Source: Nocardioidaceae bacterium (GTDB taxonomy: Bacteria > Actinomycetota > Actinomycetes > Propionibacteriales > Nocardioidaceae). Taken from it: a stretch of DNA of 64,000 nucleotides. Shown here one piece after another: positions 38,060-45,223 of this stretch; within the stretch, counting starts at the first letter, position 1; the number at the start of each line of letters is the position of its first letter. The DNA lies in assembly GCA_030447865.1 (NCBI GenBank), contig JAUJOD010000001.1, forward strand, positions 854,909 through 918,908, in the 5' to 3' direction. Under the pieces are notes generated by a model, which saw only the letters and a program-made list of their open reading frames with translations, ran no database searches and was not told the origin of the DNA. The position numbers and the translations under genes are program-made.

Positions 38060-39126
38060 CGGAGTCGGGTGACCTCGGCCATCCGTTGCTCGGCGAGTCG
38101 GTCGGCTGCGACTGCGGTGGGGACCCCGGCGCTGGCGGCGAGCGCGAAGACGCGTTTGGTGGTGTCGTAGATCCGGCCCGCTCGGGCCTTGGCCCGGTCG
38201 AAGGAGAAGCCGTGCAGCTCGTCGGCGACCTGCACCAGACCGCCGGCGTTCACGCAGTAGTCGGGCGCGTAGAGGATCCCCCGCGACTCCAGGACGTGCT
38301 CGATGCCTGGGTGGGCGAGCTGGTTGTTCGCCGCACCGCAGATGATCTTGGCCTTCAGCAGCTGGACGCTGTCGTCGTTGATGGCGTCGCCGAGCGCGCA
38401 CGGGGCGTAGACGTCGAGGTCTGAGGCGACCAGCTCGTCGGTGTCCGCGGCAACCTCGACTTGTGGGTATGCCGCGCGCACCCGGGAGACGGCCGGCTCG
38501 TGCACGTCGGTGATGACGACCTCGGCGCCGTCGTCGTACAGGTGCTCCACGAGGTGGTGCCCGACCTTGCCGACACCGGCGACACCGACCCGCCGCCCGC
38601 GCAAGGTGGCGTCCCCCCAGGTCACTTCGGCCGCGGCGCGCATGCCCTGGAAGACGCCGTACGCCGTGAGCACGCTGGAGTCGCCGGCGCCGCCGTGCTC
38701 GAGCGTGCGCCCGGTGACGTAGTCGCACTCGCGGGCGACGACGTCCATGTCCTCGCTGAAGGTGCCCACGTCGCAGGCTGTCAGGTAGCGCCCGTGCAGT
38801 GACTGCACGAACCGGCCATAGGCGCGGAGCAGCGGCTCGGTCTTGTCGGTGCGCGGGTCACCGATGATGACGGCCTTCCCGCCGCCGAGGTCGAGGCCCG
38901 CCAGCGCGGCCTTGTAGGCCATGCCCTTCGACAGGTTCAGCACGTCACGGACGGCCTCGGCCTCATTCGGGTAGGGGTAGAAACGAGTGCCGCCAAGGCT
39001 GGGCCCCAGCGCCGTGGAATAGATCGCGATGATCGCTCGCAGCCCGGTGGTGCGGTCCTGGCAGAACACCACCTGCTCGTGGTTCTCCCCTCGGCCGAAT
39101 ACGGAGAAGTCCGCGGTCTCGGTCAC
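38041..39126 (-). CDS. Glu/Leu/Val/Phe dehydrogenase (valine dehydrogenase-like)
   Basis: This is an NAD-dependent amino acid dehydrogenase that oxidatively deaminates a branched-chain or aromatic amino acid. The 361-residue protein has the glycine-rich catalytic segment [16 protein letters not shown] with the active lysine and the dinucleotide motif [11 protein letters not shown]. The C-terminal [11 protein letters not shown] is also typical. Position next to a bldC-type gene matches valine dehydrogenase (vdh) of Streptomyces, which makes valine the likely substrate. Leucine or phenylalanine cannot be excluded. The ATG is at 39126. It is divergent from the next gene. Confidence 0.9.
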   Translation of the reverse strand: MTETADFSVFGRGENHEQVVFCQDRTTGLRAIIAIYSTALGPSLGGTRFYPYPNEAEAVRDVLNLSKGMAYKAALAGLDLGGGKAVIIGDPRTDKTEPLLRAYGRFVQSLHGRYLTACDVGTFSEDMDVVARECDYVTGRTLEHGGAGDSSVLTAYGVFQGMRAAAEVTWGDATLRGRRVGVAGVGKVGHHLVEHLYDDGAEVVITDVHEPAVSRVRAAYPQVEVAADTDELVASDLDVYAPCALGDAINDDSVQLLKAKIICGAANNQLAHPGIEHVLESRGILYAPDYCVNAGGLVQVADELHGFSFDRAKARAGRIYDTTKRVFALAASAGVPTAVAADRLAEQRMAEVTRLRKIWLG

Positions 39127-39244
39127 GGTGGTGACTCCTCCTTGAATCGGATGCCCGCGCAGTGGCGTGGGTGGTTGCTCCCACGATATGTCGCAATCGG
39201 CGATGGTACGTCGCGGAGTCCCCGCGCACGGCTACTCTGACGCC

Positions 39245-40063
39245 GTGCTGCCCTACCCGTCGTACCTGCGGGTCTATGAGCCGGTGTCAGCCGTGAGCCA
39301 GGCGGTGCGGGAGGGGCTCCGGGGTGCGGACCGCGGCCAGCTTGACAGTGTCGGAACGCTGATCGCCGAGCAACAGACGGTGCTGCGGCGGACCGTCACG
39401 TCCACGACGGTCACCGTCGATGCGGATCAGCCGACGGGCGCGTACGTCCTGCGGCGCGAGGGGCGGTTGCATGTGTGTCCCGTCGACATGCCGCTGCGGT
39501 CGTGGCTGTCCCTCACCTCGCTGGTCGACAACAGCTCCGACCCCTCGCTCACCATGCTGGTGCCGGCGGGGTCACTGGCTGTTGCCGACGAAGCCTTCCT
39601 GCGTTGGCGGCGCGACCATCCGCAGGCGGTGGCGCACATCCAGCAGGTGACCTGGGGAGTGCCGCGCACCTGGTTCGTCTTGGTGGCTGACGACGAGCGC
39701 GAGCTGTACGACGCCGGCGGCTTCACCGGTCTTCGCTATCGCACCCGGATGCTCGACGCCCGCCGCCGGATGTCGTCGGCGCACCGCGTCGTGCGCGAGG
39801 TCGTCGACGACGCCGACCTGATCGACGAGATGACGCGCCTCGCGGCCTGGCTCGAGGCGTTCGATGACGCGTCGTGGGTGGAGCTCGACTATGCGGGAAT
39901 CGCTCGGCTGTCTGCCCTGGCGCTGGCAGATGACCATTCGGCTCGAGACATCTCGCGGGCCTTGCGGGCGCTCCGGGCCGGCGACTACGCAGCCGCCGCG
40001 ACGGCGTACCGATCGTTCGAGCAGCGGTGGCGCTCGGTGAGCGCCTACGAGCGTGCGAACTGA
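39245..40063 (+). CDS. Conserved hypothetical protein between vdh-like gene and bldC
   Basis: The 272-residue soluble protein is of unknown function. The sequence begins LPYPSYLRVYEPVSAV and continues with TLIAEQQTVLRRT, RREGRLHVCPVDMPLRSWLSL and HIQQVTWGVPRTWFVLV, then a helical C-terminal half. GTG at 39245 is chosen because LPYPSYLRVYEP looks like the natural N-terminus; an ATG-type extension to 39167 crosses the promoter region. In Streptomyces a gene of similar placement lies between vdh and bldC, as I recall, so it is probably a conserved actinobacterial gene. Confidence 0.78.
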   Translation: MLPYPSYLRVYEPVSAVSQAVREGLRGADRGQLDSVGTLIAEQQTVLRRTVTSTTVTVDADQPTGAYVLRREGRLHVCPVDMPLRSWLSLTSLVDNSSDPSLTMLVPAGSLAVADEAFLRWRRDHPQAVAHIQQVTWGVPRTWFVLVADDERELYDAGGFTGLRYRTRMLDARRRMSSAHRVVREVVDDADLIDEMTRLAAWLEAFDDASWVELDYAGIARLSALALADDHSARDISRALRALRAGDYAAAATAYRSFEQRWRSVSAYERAN

Positions 40064-40145
40064 TCTCCGCGTTAGTTCCGGTCTACGGGGTGTAGTCAGG
40101 CTTTGCGGTGTTCGGTTACTCTTGGCGTGGGATGACCGCTTGGTT

Positions 40146-40174
40146 CCACTGTGACGGCGCCGCCGTGACAGTGG
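40146..40174. promoter_or_regulatory. 29-bp near-perfect palindrome upstream of bldC
   Basis: CCACTGT and ACAGTGG form the ends. ACGGCG and CGCCGT form the inner arms. Only the central base and two symmetric positions break the symmetry. It lies 115 nt before the bldC GTG, in a gap of 225 nt. It is a likely operator or a very stable hairpin; no terminator is otherwise needed for the short upstream gap. Confidence 0.6.
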
Positions 40175-40227
40175 GCTATCGGTTCGGGAGAGGCATCGTT
40201 AGCTGGCGGCGTCCTTTGGCTTACATT

Positions 40228-40245
40228 GACACTCACACCAGTGTC
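40228..40245. promoter_or_regulatory. Inverted repeat GACACT-N6-AGTGTC upstream of bldC
   Basis: Perfect 6-bp arms with a 6-nt spacer lie 44 nt before the bldC start. They overlap a TTGACA hexamer (40226-40231) that could be a -35 element, but no good -10 lies 16-18 nt downstream. Confidence 0.5.
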
Positions 40246-40288
40246 CGGCAGTCGCTTATCCGGACGCGTCACCGAAGGAGACCCGCGC

Positions 40289-40495
40289 GTGAACACCCGT
40301 GCTACCGAGTCCGAACCGCTACTGACCCCGGCTGAGGTGGCAGCGATGTTTCGAGTCGATCCCAAGACAGTGACTCGCTGGGCGAAGGCGGGCAAGCTCA
40401 GCTCGATCCGGACCCTCGGTGGGCACCGGCGCTACCGCGAGTCCGAGGTGCGGGAACTGCTCGGCACCATCCCGTCCCAGCGCACACCCAACTGA
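40289..40495 (+). CDS. bldC: BldC-type MerR-like DNA-binding developmental regulator
   Basis: The 68-residue small winged helix-turn-helix protein contains LLTPAEVAAMFRVDPKTVTR and WAKAGKLSSIRTLGGHRRYR, nearly the known BldC sequence. BldC binds direct repeats cooperatively and delays development in Streptomyces; in a non-sporulating actinobacterium its role is less clear. GTG at 40289 has AAGGAG 9 nt upstream and gives the usual length. A longer in-frame version (from 40226) would run through the upstream inverted repeat. The upstream gap holds two palindromes. The neighbours support the identity. Confidence 0.95.
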   Translation: MNTRATESEPLLTPAEVAAMFRVDPKTVTRWAKAGKLSSIRTLGGHRRYRESEVRELLGTIPSQRTPN

Positions 40496-40521
40496 CCGAC
40501 AGCTTCATCCATACTTACCGG

Positions 40522-40680
40522 TCAGCGGTACGTCGAGCGCCGACCAGGGCGCCAGCCGACCAGCAGTCCGGCCGCTACCAAGACGGCAGCGATGAACAGC
40601 AGCCACTTCAGCGTGTTGATGATGAAGCTCAGCACCGCCAAGACGAGGGCGGCGACTAGCAGGATCACGACGAGTCGCAC
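40522..40680 (-). CDS. 52-residue two-helix membrane protein
   Basis: The short frame on the minus strand starts GTG at 40680 and ends TGA at 40522. It begins VRLVVILLVAALVLAVLS, then has a KW-containing loop and a second hydrophobic helix (LLFIAAVLVAAGLLVGW), ending in a basic RPGRRSTYR. The positive-inside pattern and clean frame support a real protein. Small hydrophobic proteins are also found near bldC in other actinobacteria, as I recall. The start is close to an AGGGA, so GTG at codon 5 is an alternative. Confidence 0.7.
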   Translation of the reverse strand: MRLVVILLVAALVLAVLSFIINTLKWLLFIAAVLVAAGLLVGWRPGRRSTYR

Positions 40681-40783
40681 TCCCTAAGGGTAGCCGCTGC
40701 AGCGGTCGCGCCGGCCCGCCGAGGGTCCGAAGGAAGGGGGCAACCCCGTTGGCGGCAACCTGTTGGCGGTGCGGGAGGTAGTG

Positions 40784-41806
40784 ATGGCTGCTCATAAGGC
40801 GCAGGTCGTTGTGGTCACTGGCGCGACCGCCGGCATCGGGCGGGCGACGGCGACTGCGTTCGCTCGGCGGGGCGCGAGGGTGGCCTTGTTGGCGCGTGGC
40901 GCGAAGGGGCTGGCTGGCGCCGCCAACGATGTCGAGGCAGCGGGCGGCCAGGCGCTGGTCCTGCCAACCGATGTCGCGCATGCCGACCAAGTGGAGGCAG
41001 CGGCAAGCCAGGTGGAAACCGAGCTGGGGCCAGTCGACGTGTGGGTGAACGTGGCGTTCAGTTCCGTCTTCGCGCCGTTCTGGCAGGTGAGTCCGGAGGA
41101 GTTCAAACGGGTCACGGAGGTGACCTACCTCGGCTACGTGTACGGCACCATGGCCGCGCTCAAGCGAATGCTGCCACGCGACTCCGGCACGATCGTCCAG
41201 GTCGGTTCGGCGCTCGCCTACCGCGGCATCCCGCTGCAAGCGGCGTACTGCGGGGCCAAGCATGCCATTCAGGGGTTCCATGAGTCGCTGCGGTGCGAGC
41301 TCCTGCATGACGGCAGCAACGTGCGGGTGACGATGGTGCAGATGCCCGCGGTCAACACGCCGCAGTTCGCTTGGGTGCTGTCCCGGCTGCCGAACCGGGC
41401 TCAACCGGTCCCTCCGATCTATCAACCGGAGGTCGCGGCGAGGGCCGTGCTGTACGCCGCTGACCACCCGAAGCGGCGAGAGTACTGGGTGGGGCGCTCC
41501 ACCGCCGCCACTCTGGTCGCTAACGCGGTCGCGCCCGGTCTGCTTGACCGTTACCTCGCGCGCACCGGTTACTCCTCGCAACAGACCGACCAACCGCGTG
41601 ACCCCGATCAGCCGGTCAACCTGTGGGAGCCAGCCGATGGCCGGGAAGGCCGAGACTTCGGCGCTCATGGTGCGTTCGATGACCGCTCGACGAGTCGCAG
41701 CCCGCAACTGTGGGCTTCCCAGCATCACGGGCTGCTGGGGGTTGCTGCTCTCGGGCTCGGCGGGGCGGCCGCAGCGGTCACCAGGTCGATGCGGCGTAGG
41801 CCTTGA
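40784..41806 (+). CDS. Short-chain dehydrogenase/reductase
   Basis: The 340-residue NAD(P)-dependent oxidoreductase carries the cofactor motif VVVTGATAGIGRATA and the active-site YCGAK (YxxxK) with an upstream serine in QVGSALAYRG. After the SDR core there is a C-terminal extension of about 90 residues ending in a hydrophobic Gly/Ala-rich stretch and RSMRRRP, which could anchor it to the membrane. ATG at 40784 has GGAGG 5 nt upstream. The substrate is unknown. The gene converges with the VKOR-like gene, 10 nt apart. Confidence 0.9.
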   Translation: MAAHKAQVVVVTGATAGIGRATATAFARRGARVALLARGAKGLAGAANDVEAAGGQALVLPTDVAHADQVEAAASQVETELGPVDVWVNVAFSSVFAPFWQVSPEEFKRVTEVTYLGYVYGTMAALKRMLPRDSGTIVQVGSALAYRGIPLQAAYCGAKHAIQGFHESLRCELLHDGSNVRVTMVQMPAVNTPQFAWVLSRLPNRAQPVPPIYQPEVAARAVLYAADHPKRREYWVGRSTAATLVANAVAPGLLDRYLARTGYSSQQTDQPRDPDQPVNLWEPADGREGRDFGAHGAFDDRSTSRSPQLWASQHHGLLGVAALGLGGAAAAVTRSMRRRP

Positions 41807-41816
41807 CCTGCGTCAC

Positions 41817-42410
41817 TTACGCCGGCTTTGTTCGGCTTCTCACCGTGCGCCATGCCTGCCGGGCCTCGGGAAGCACAAGCGGGACCGCTGCGACGTTGGC
41901 GGCGGCAGCGAGCGTGCACCAACTGCAGATTCGCCGGTGCTTGGTCACTTGCTCGGCAAACAGGTACACCCCACCGAGAGCGTCGGCGGCCACCTTCGCC
42001 GCCGCCAGCAGGGGTAGCCACGGCTTGTCTTCAGCGCGATCGTCGGCTCCTGCACCCAGTAGCACCAGGGACAACCCGTACGACGCGATCCCGATGCCGG
42101 CGTCAGGCGTTCCCAGCGTGCGGTACGCCTCGCCGGAAGCGTCGACGCGATCTGCGTCGAGACCTGGCCACGTCGGTTCGGGCACTGAACGGATAATGCC
42201 TGACTGGTAGGCATCGACGACTCCAAGCGCGGCAACAGCAAGCAGGTAGAGCGCGCTGGCACCCCTCCTACGGCTCAAGGCAGAGGAGTCCTGCCTGCGC
42301 AGCGCATCGCTCACCCGCTCGGCGTAGTAGCTGCTCGACCGGCCGACTCCCTGATGGGTATGGATCTCGGCCGCAGGGGGGCCGGAAGGTCGTTTCCGGA
42401 TTGTCGGCAT
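41817..42410 (-). CDS. VKOR-like membrane protein lacking loop cysteines
   Basis: VKOR proteins oxidise thiols to make disulfides and pass electrons to quinones. The 197-residue protein has four to five membrane segments, the DAGIGIASYGLSL segment and the C162-S-W-C165 redox motif near the end of the bundle. The loop pair of cysteines that normally relays electrons is absent: the matching place reads DADRVDASGEAYRTLG. So it may be a specialised or degenerate member. ATG at 42410 has GGAGG 7 nt upstream. A start at 42482 is possible but lacks a site. It is divergent from the TrkA-C gene. Confidence 0.78.
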   Translation of the reverse strand: MPTIRKRPSGPPAAEIHTHQGVGRSSSYYAERVSDALRRQDSSALSRRRGASALYLLAVAALGVVDAYQSGIIRSVPEPTWPGLDADRVDASGEAYRTLGTPDAGIGIASYGLSLVLLGAGADDRAEDKPWLPLLAAAKVAADALGGVYLFAEQVTKHRRICSWCTLAAAANVAAVPLVLPEARQAWRTVRSRTKPA

Positions 42411-42635
42411 TCGGGATCCTCCTCGAAGCAGGGTGGCAGGCACAGAGTAGTGGTTGTCCGGCTGCGGCGACTTCCTCGTCAAGCGCTAAGGTGGCGTCAC
42501 CGCCGATCGCCGCCTTCCTACTGGTGGCCGGAGCGATTGGGTCGCGAGGAGGAGACATCGGCCGCGACGCCGTGAGAGGTCGCCGAGAGTGACAGCCGCC
42601 AGCCTGACAGTTGTGAGCCAGGACGGGAGCCACTC

Positions 42636-43424
42636 ATGGCTGCCGTAGTCTCGCTGATCGTTGTCGCCACCATAGGACTGCTCATCACGAGGATCGCCAC
42701 CGTCGCTCTTACGCTCACTGGGATGTCGCTGGACCATGCACGGTTCCAGGCGCGGTCGGCGTTCACGAGTACCGGCTTCACCACCTCGGAGGCGGAGGCC
42801 ATCGTCTCGCACCCGGCGCGCCGACGGGTGGTGATGGCGCTGATGCTGATGAGCAGCGTGGGGGCCGTGTCGGTGATCGCCGCCCTCATTCTGACGTTCG
42901 GAGGGGTCGATTCCACCAGCAATGGACTGGCCCGAACGGCATTGATAGTTGGATCGCTGGTGGCGTTGTTGTGGCTCTTCCGCAACGACACCGTCGACCG
43001 GGCGCTGCGGCGGGTCATTGAGCGGCTGCTGCGCCGCTTCACCGACCTGGAGGTGCGCGACTACGCGGCGCTGCTGCACCTGCGGGGCCAGTGGGGGGTC
43101 GTGCAGCTCCCGGTGCAGGCAGATGACTGGATTGCGGCGCGGCCGCTGGGCCAGCTGCGCCTGCCCGACGAGGGGGTGACGGTGCTCGGGATCGAGCGAG
43201 CGCAGGGTTCCTGGGTTGGGGCTCCGAGCCAGGACGTTCAGCTGTGCCCCGGCGACGTCGTGGTGCTCTACGGCCGGCAACCCATTCTCGACGACGTGGC
43301 GAACCGGCTGCACGGTCCAGAAGGTGAGGAAGCGAGCGAGCGGTTCCGCGCTTGGCACGCGTCCAGCCCGCCCGACGAGCCGCTGCCGCACGACAGCGGG
43401 CGGCGCCGACGGGACCGCGCCTGA
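42636..43424 (+). CDS. Membrane protein with TrkA C-terminal (RCK_C) domain
   Basis: The 262-residue protein has three hydrophobic segments (about residues 3-27, 66-88, 97-113). Between the first two lies ARSAFTSTGFTTSEAE, reminiscent of a TrkH/KtrB selectivity loop. A cytoplasmic RCK_C domain follows (about 140-225; WIAARPLGQLRLPDEGVTVL, PGDVVVLYGR), which senses ligands in ion-transport proteins. It may gate or be part of a small potassium-related transporter. ATG has GGAG 6 nt upstream. Function is not established. Confidence 0.78.
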   Translation: MAAVVSLIVVATIGLLITRIATVALTLTGMSLDHARFQARSAFTSTGFTTSEAEAIVSHPARRRVVMALMLMSSVGAVSVIAALILTFGGVDSTSNGLARTALIVGSLVALLWLFRNDTVDRALRRVIERLLRRFTDLEVRDYAALLHLRGQWGVVQLPVQADDWIAARPLGQLRLPDEGVTVLGIERAQGSWVGAPSQDVQLCPGDVVVLYGRQPILDDVANRLHGPEGEEASERFRAWHASSPPDEPLPHDSGRRRRDRA

Positions 43425-43455
43425 GCAGTCATTGAGCGGGTGGCACGGCTGAGAG

Positions 43456-43529
43456 TGGCCAGGGCCGGGATCGAACCGGCGACCTTCCGCTTTTCAGGCG
43501 GACGCTCGTACCGACTGAGCTACCTGGCC
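43456..43529 (-). tRNA. tRNA-Phe (GAA)
   Basis: A 74-nt cloverleaf is read on the minus strand. The acceptor GGCCAGG pairs with CCTGGCC and the discriminator is A. The anticodon loop CTGAAAA gives GAA, and the T arm is GCCGG-TTCGATC-CCGGC. The 3' CCA is not encoded. Asp and Glu tRNA genes lie about 2.8 kb upstream on the same strand. Confidence 0.96.
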
Positions 43530-43569
43530 GCTGAGGATATGGCCACCACAGAGGCCCATCCACAGGTCT

Positions 43570-43588
43570 GCCCCGCCGCTGACGGGGC
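43570..43588. terminator. GC-rich hairpin near tRNA-Phe
   Basis: GCCCCG and CGGGGC pair perfectly around a 7-nt loop, 41 nt from the tRNA-Phe 5' end. It may end transcription from the minus-strand operon above or insulate the tRNA. No U-tract is present. Confidence 0.4.
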
Positions 43589-43680
43589 GCCCGAAGTCTA
43601 TCCGATCTCGACCTGCTGGCCTTGCGGTGATTGCGGTAACGTTCGACGACCGAAGACGCCTACGTAGAAGGAGAAGACCC

Positions 43681-43923
43681 ATGGCGACCGGAGAAACCGG
43701 GTTCGATGATGTGTCGTACGACCTGATCTCTGTGCAGTACCACTCGCTCAAAGCGGGCCACGACTACGGCCAGTACGTTCGCGACGCCGAGAACGCTGGG
43801 CGCACTGACATCGCTGACTTCTTCCGCAGCATCATGGAGGAGGACTCCGCCCGCGCCGCCAAGTGCCACGAGTTCCTCAAGGAGCTCAGCGGCAGCGACG
43901 AGTCAGGTCCCGCGCTTACCTGA
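43681..43923 (+). CDS. Small helical protein, possibly ferritin-like
   Basis: The 80-residue protein is predicted to be two long helices: SYDLISVQYHSLKAGHDYGQYVRDAENAG and DIADFFRSIMEEDSARAAKCHEFLKEL. The spacing of Glu, Asp and His resembles half of a ferritin-like four-helix bundle, so a dimer could bind metal. This is only pattern likeness. ATG at 43681 has AAGGAG 8 nt upstream, which rules out the longer frame. It lies between tRNA-Phe and the convergent CDGSH gene, whose iron-sulfur context makes an iron role thinkable. Confidence 0.75.
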   Translation: MATGETGFDDVSYDLISVQYHSLKAGHDYGQYVRDAENAGRTDIADFFRSIMEEDSARAAKCHEFLKELSGSDESGPALT

Positions 43924-43961
43924 ACTCAGCCGGTGAACCACGAGCGAGGTGGTGCGCCCGG

Positions 43962-44156
43962 CTACCAGTTCCTCTTGGCCGCTTCCTCGGTGACCACCTT
44001 GTGGGTGCCGTCGCACCAGGGTGCAAGCGACGAACGGCCGCACCGGCACAGCGCCACGCACGGCCGGCGTACCTCGTGGGCCACGCCGGCCTCGTCGACC
44101 ACCTCGTCAGCACCGCGCACCAGCAGCGGACCGTCGGGGCAGACGGTGACCGTCAC
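43962..44156 (-). CDS. CDGSH-type iron-sulfur protein
   Basis: The 64-residue protein has the motif CRCGRSSLAPWCDGTH, three Cys and one His that bind a labile [2Fe-2S] cluster (mitoNEET-like). Such proteins act in redox sensing or iron-sulfur transfer. GTG at 44156 gives VTVTVCPDGPLLVRG, the expected first strand; a longer form to 44216 overlaps the upstream gene. It starts 26 nt after the glycosyltransferase gene and is the last of three genes in a row on this strand (HDO enzyme, glycosyltransferase, CDGSH). Confidence 0.9.
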   Translation of the reverse strand: MTVTVCPDGPLLVRGADEVVDEAGVAHEVRRPCVALCRCGRSSLAPWCDGTHKVVTEEAAKRNW

Positions 44157-44182
44157 CGACCTGGGGCTTCGCCGCCGCCAGG

Positions 44183-45223
44183 TCACGACCCGGCTCCGCT
44201 CATCGCCGGGTGGCACGGGCAGGCCCGTTCGGAGCAGTCAGCGGTGCCAAGATTCCGCTCACGATGGGCCGCCAACGTGAGCCGCTTTCCGGCGTACGGC
44301 ACTCCGCCCCGCACGCGCCACCCAACCGCCGCCCAGGAGCACACCGCCCGCTCGGTGACCCACACTGGTGCCCACAACGCCGCGGTGGCCGGAAAGACAT
44401 GGGCACCGCCTTGTCGCCGCCGGCCCAGCTCCGCCGCCGCGACCAGCGCGAGGCCAACCGCACCAGCCGTACGCCGACCGGCTGGGCGCCGCGCGGCCCA
44501 CAACGCCGCCGGCAGCACCGCGAGCTCAACGGCGAACCTGCCCGGCTGAGCGAAGCTGTCGTAGGCCTGCCGGACCCGCTGCCGCCAAAAGTGCGCAGCG
44601 GTGGGCGGTTCGCGCCGCACGTACAGGGCTCGGTCATGCTCCACTCGGCCGCCGTGCGCGCTGATCGTGCGCAGCAGCTCGAGGTTCTCGAACAGCACGG
44701 CGCCGCAGTACTCACCTGCGGGCAGCGCCGAGCGGCGGATCGCCACGGTGCCAGCGAAGTCATGCCCGAAGGCGCGGTTCAGCAGGCTGCGGGCGGTGTC
44801 CCAGCGGGCATGCCACGGCAGCGGGCGGAAGTAGTTCTGCGGCACGACAGCGTCGGCGGTCTGCAGACGTGCCACCAGCCGCCGTAGCGTCTCATCGTCG
44901 TAGCGCACGTCGTCATCGGCGATGACCACCAGGTCGCCGGACGCCACCGCCAGCCCGTCGATGACGCCGGCGACCTTGCCGTTGAGCCGGCTGGACTTCA
45001 CCGGCAGGTGCGTGGTGAAGCTGCTCCAGGCGTCCCGGTGCCGCTCGAACACGGGCGTCGGTGAGCCGTCGGCGACGACCACCTCGAGCCGCTGGCTCAG
45101 CCAGCGCAGGTACGCCGTCAGGTCCTCGTCGGCTGGACTGCTGAGGCGGATGGGCAGCACGTACGACGTTCCCGGCAGCCACGCTGACGCCTCCGACGGC
45201 GCGTGCATGCTGGCTGCGCTCAC
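44183..45223 (-). CDS. Family 2 glycosyltransferase
   Basis: This is a GT-A fold transferase of about 346 residues. The N-terminal nucleotide-sugar domain has VVADGSP and the metal-binding VVIADDDVRYDDETL, followed by an acceptor region with FENLELLRTISAHGG. A C-terminal part has hydrophobic stretches (about 240-310) that suggest membrane association. GTG at 45223 overlaps the upstream HDO gene's TGA in GTGA, so it is coupled to it. ATG at 45208 is an alternative. The sugar and acceptor are unknown; linkage with two iron proteins is unusual. Confidence 0.85.
   Translation of the reverse strand: MSAASMHAPSEASAWLPGTSYVLPIRLSSPADEDLTAYLRWLSQRLEVVVADGSPTPVFERHRDAWSSFTTHLPVKSSRLNGKVAGVIDGLAVASGDLVVIADDDVRYDDETLRRLVARLQTADAVVPQNYFRPLPWHARWDTARSLLNRAFGHDFAGTVAIRRSALPAGEYCGAVLFENLELLRTISAHGGRVEHDRALYVRREPPTAAHFWRQRVRQAYDSFAQPGRFAVELAVLPAALWAARRPAGRRTAGAVGLALVAAAELGRRRQGGAHVFPATAALWAPVWVTERAVCSWAAVGWRVRGGVPYAGKRLTLAAHRERNLGTADCSERACPCHPAMSGAGS

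Noticed and set aside
40146-40245. BldD boxes upstream of bldC
   Set aside because: The palindromes do not match the BldD consensus I know at the required central positions.
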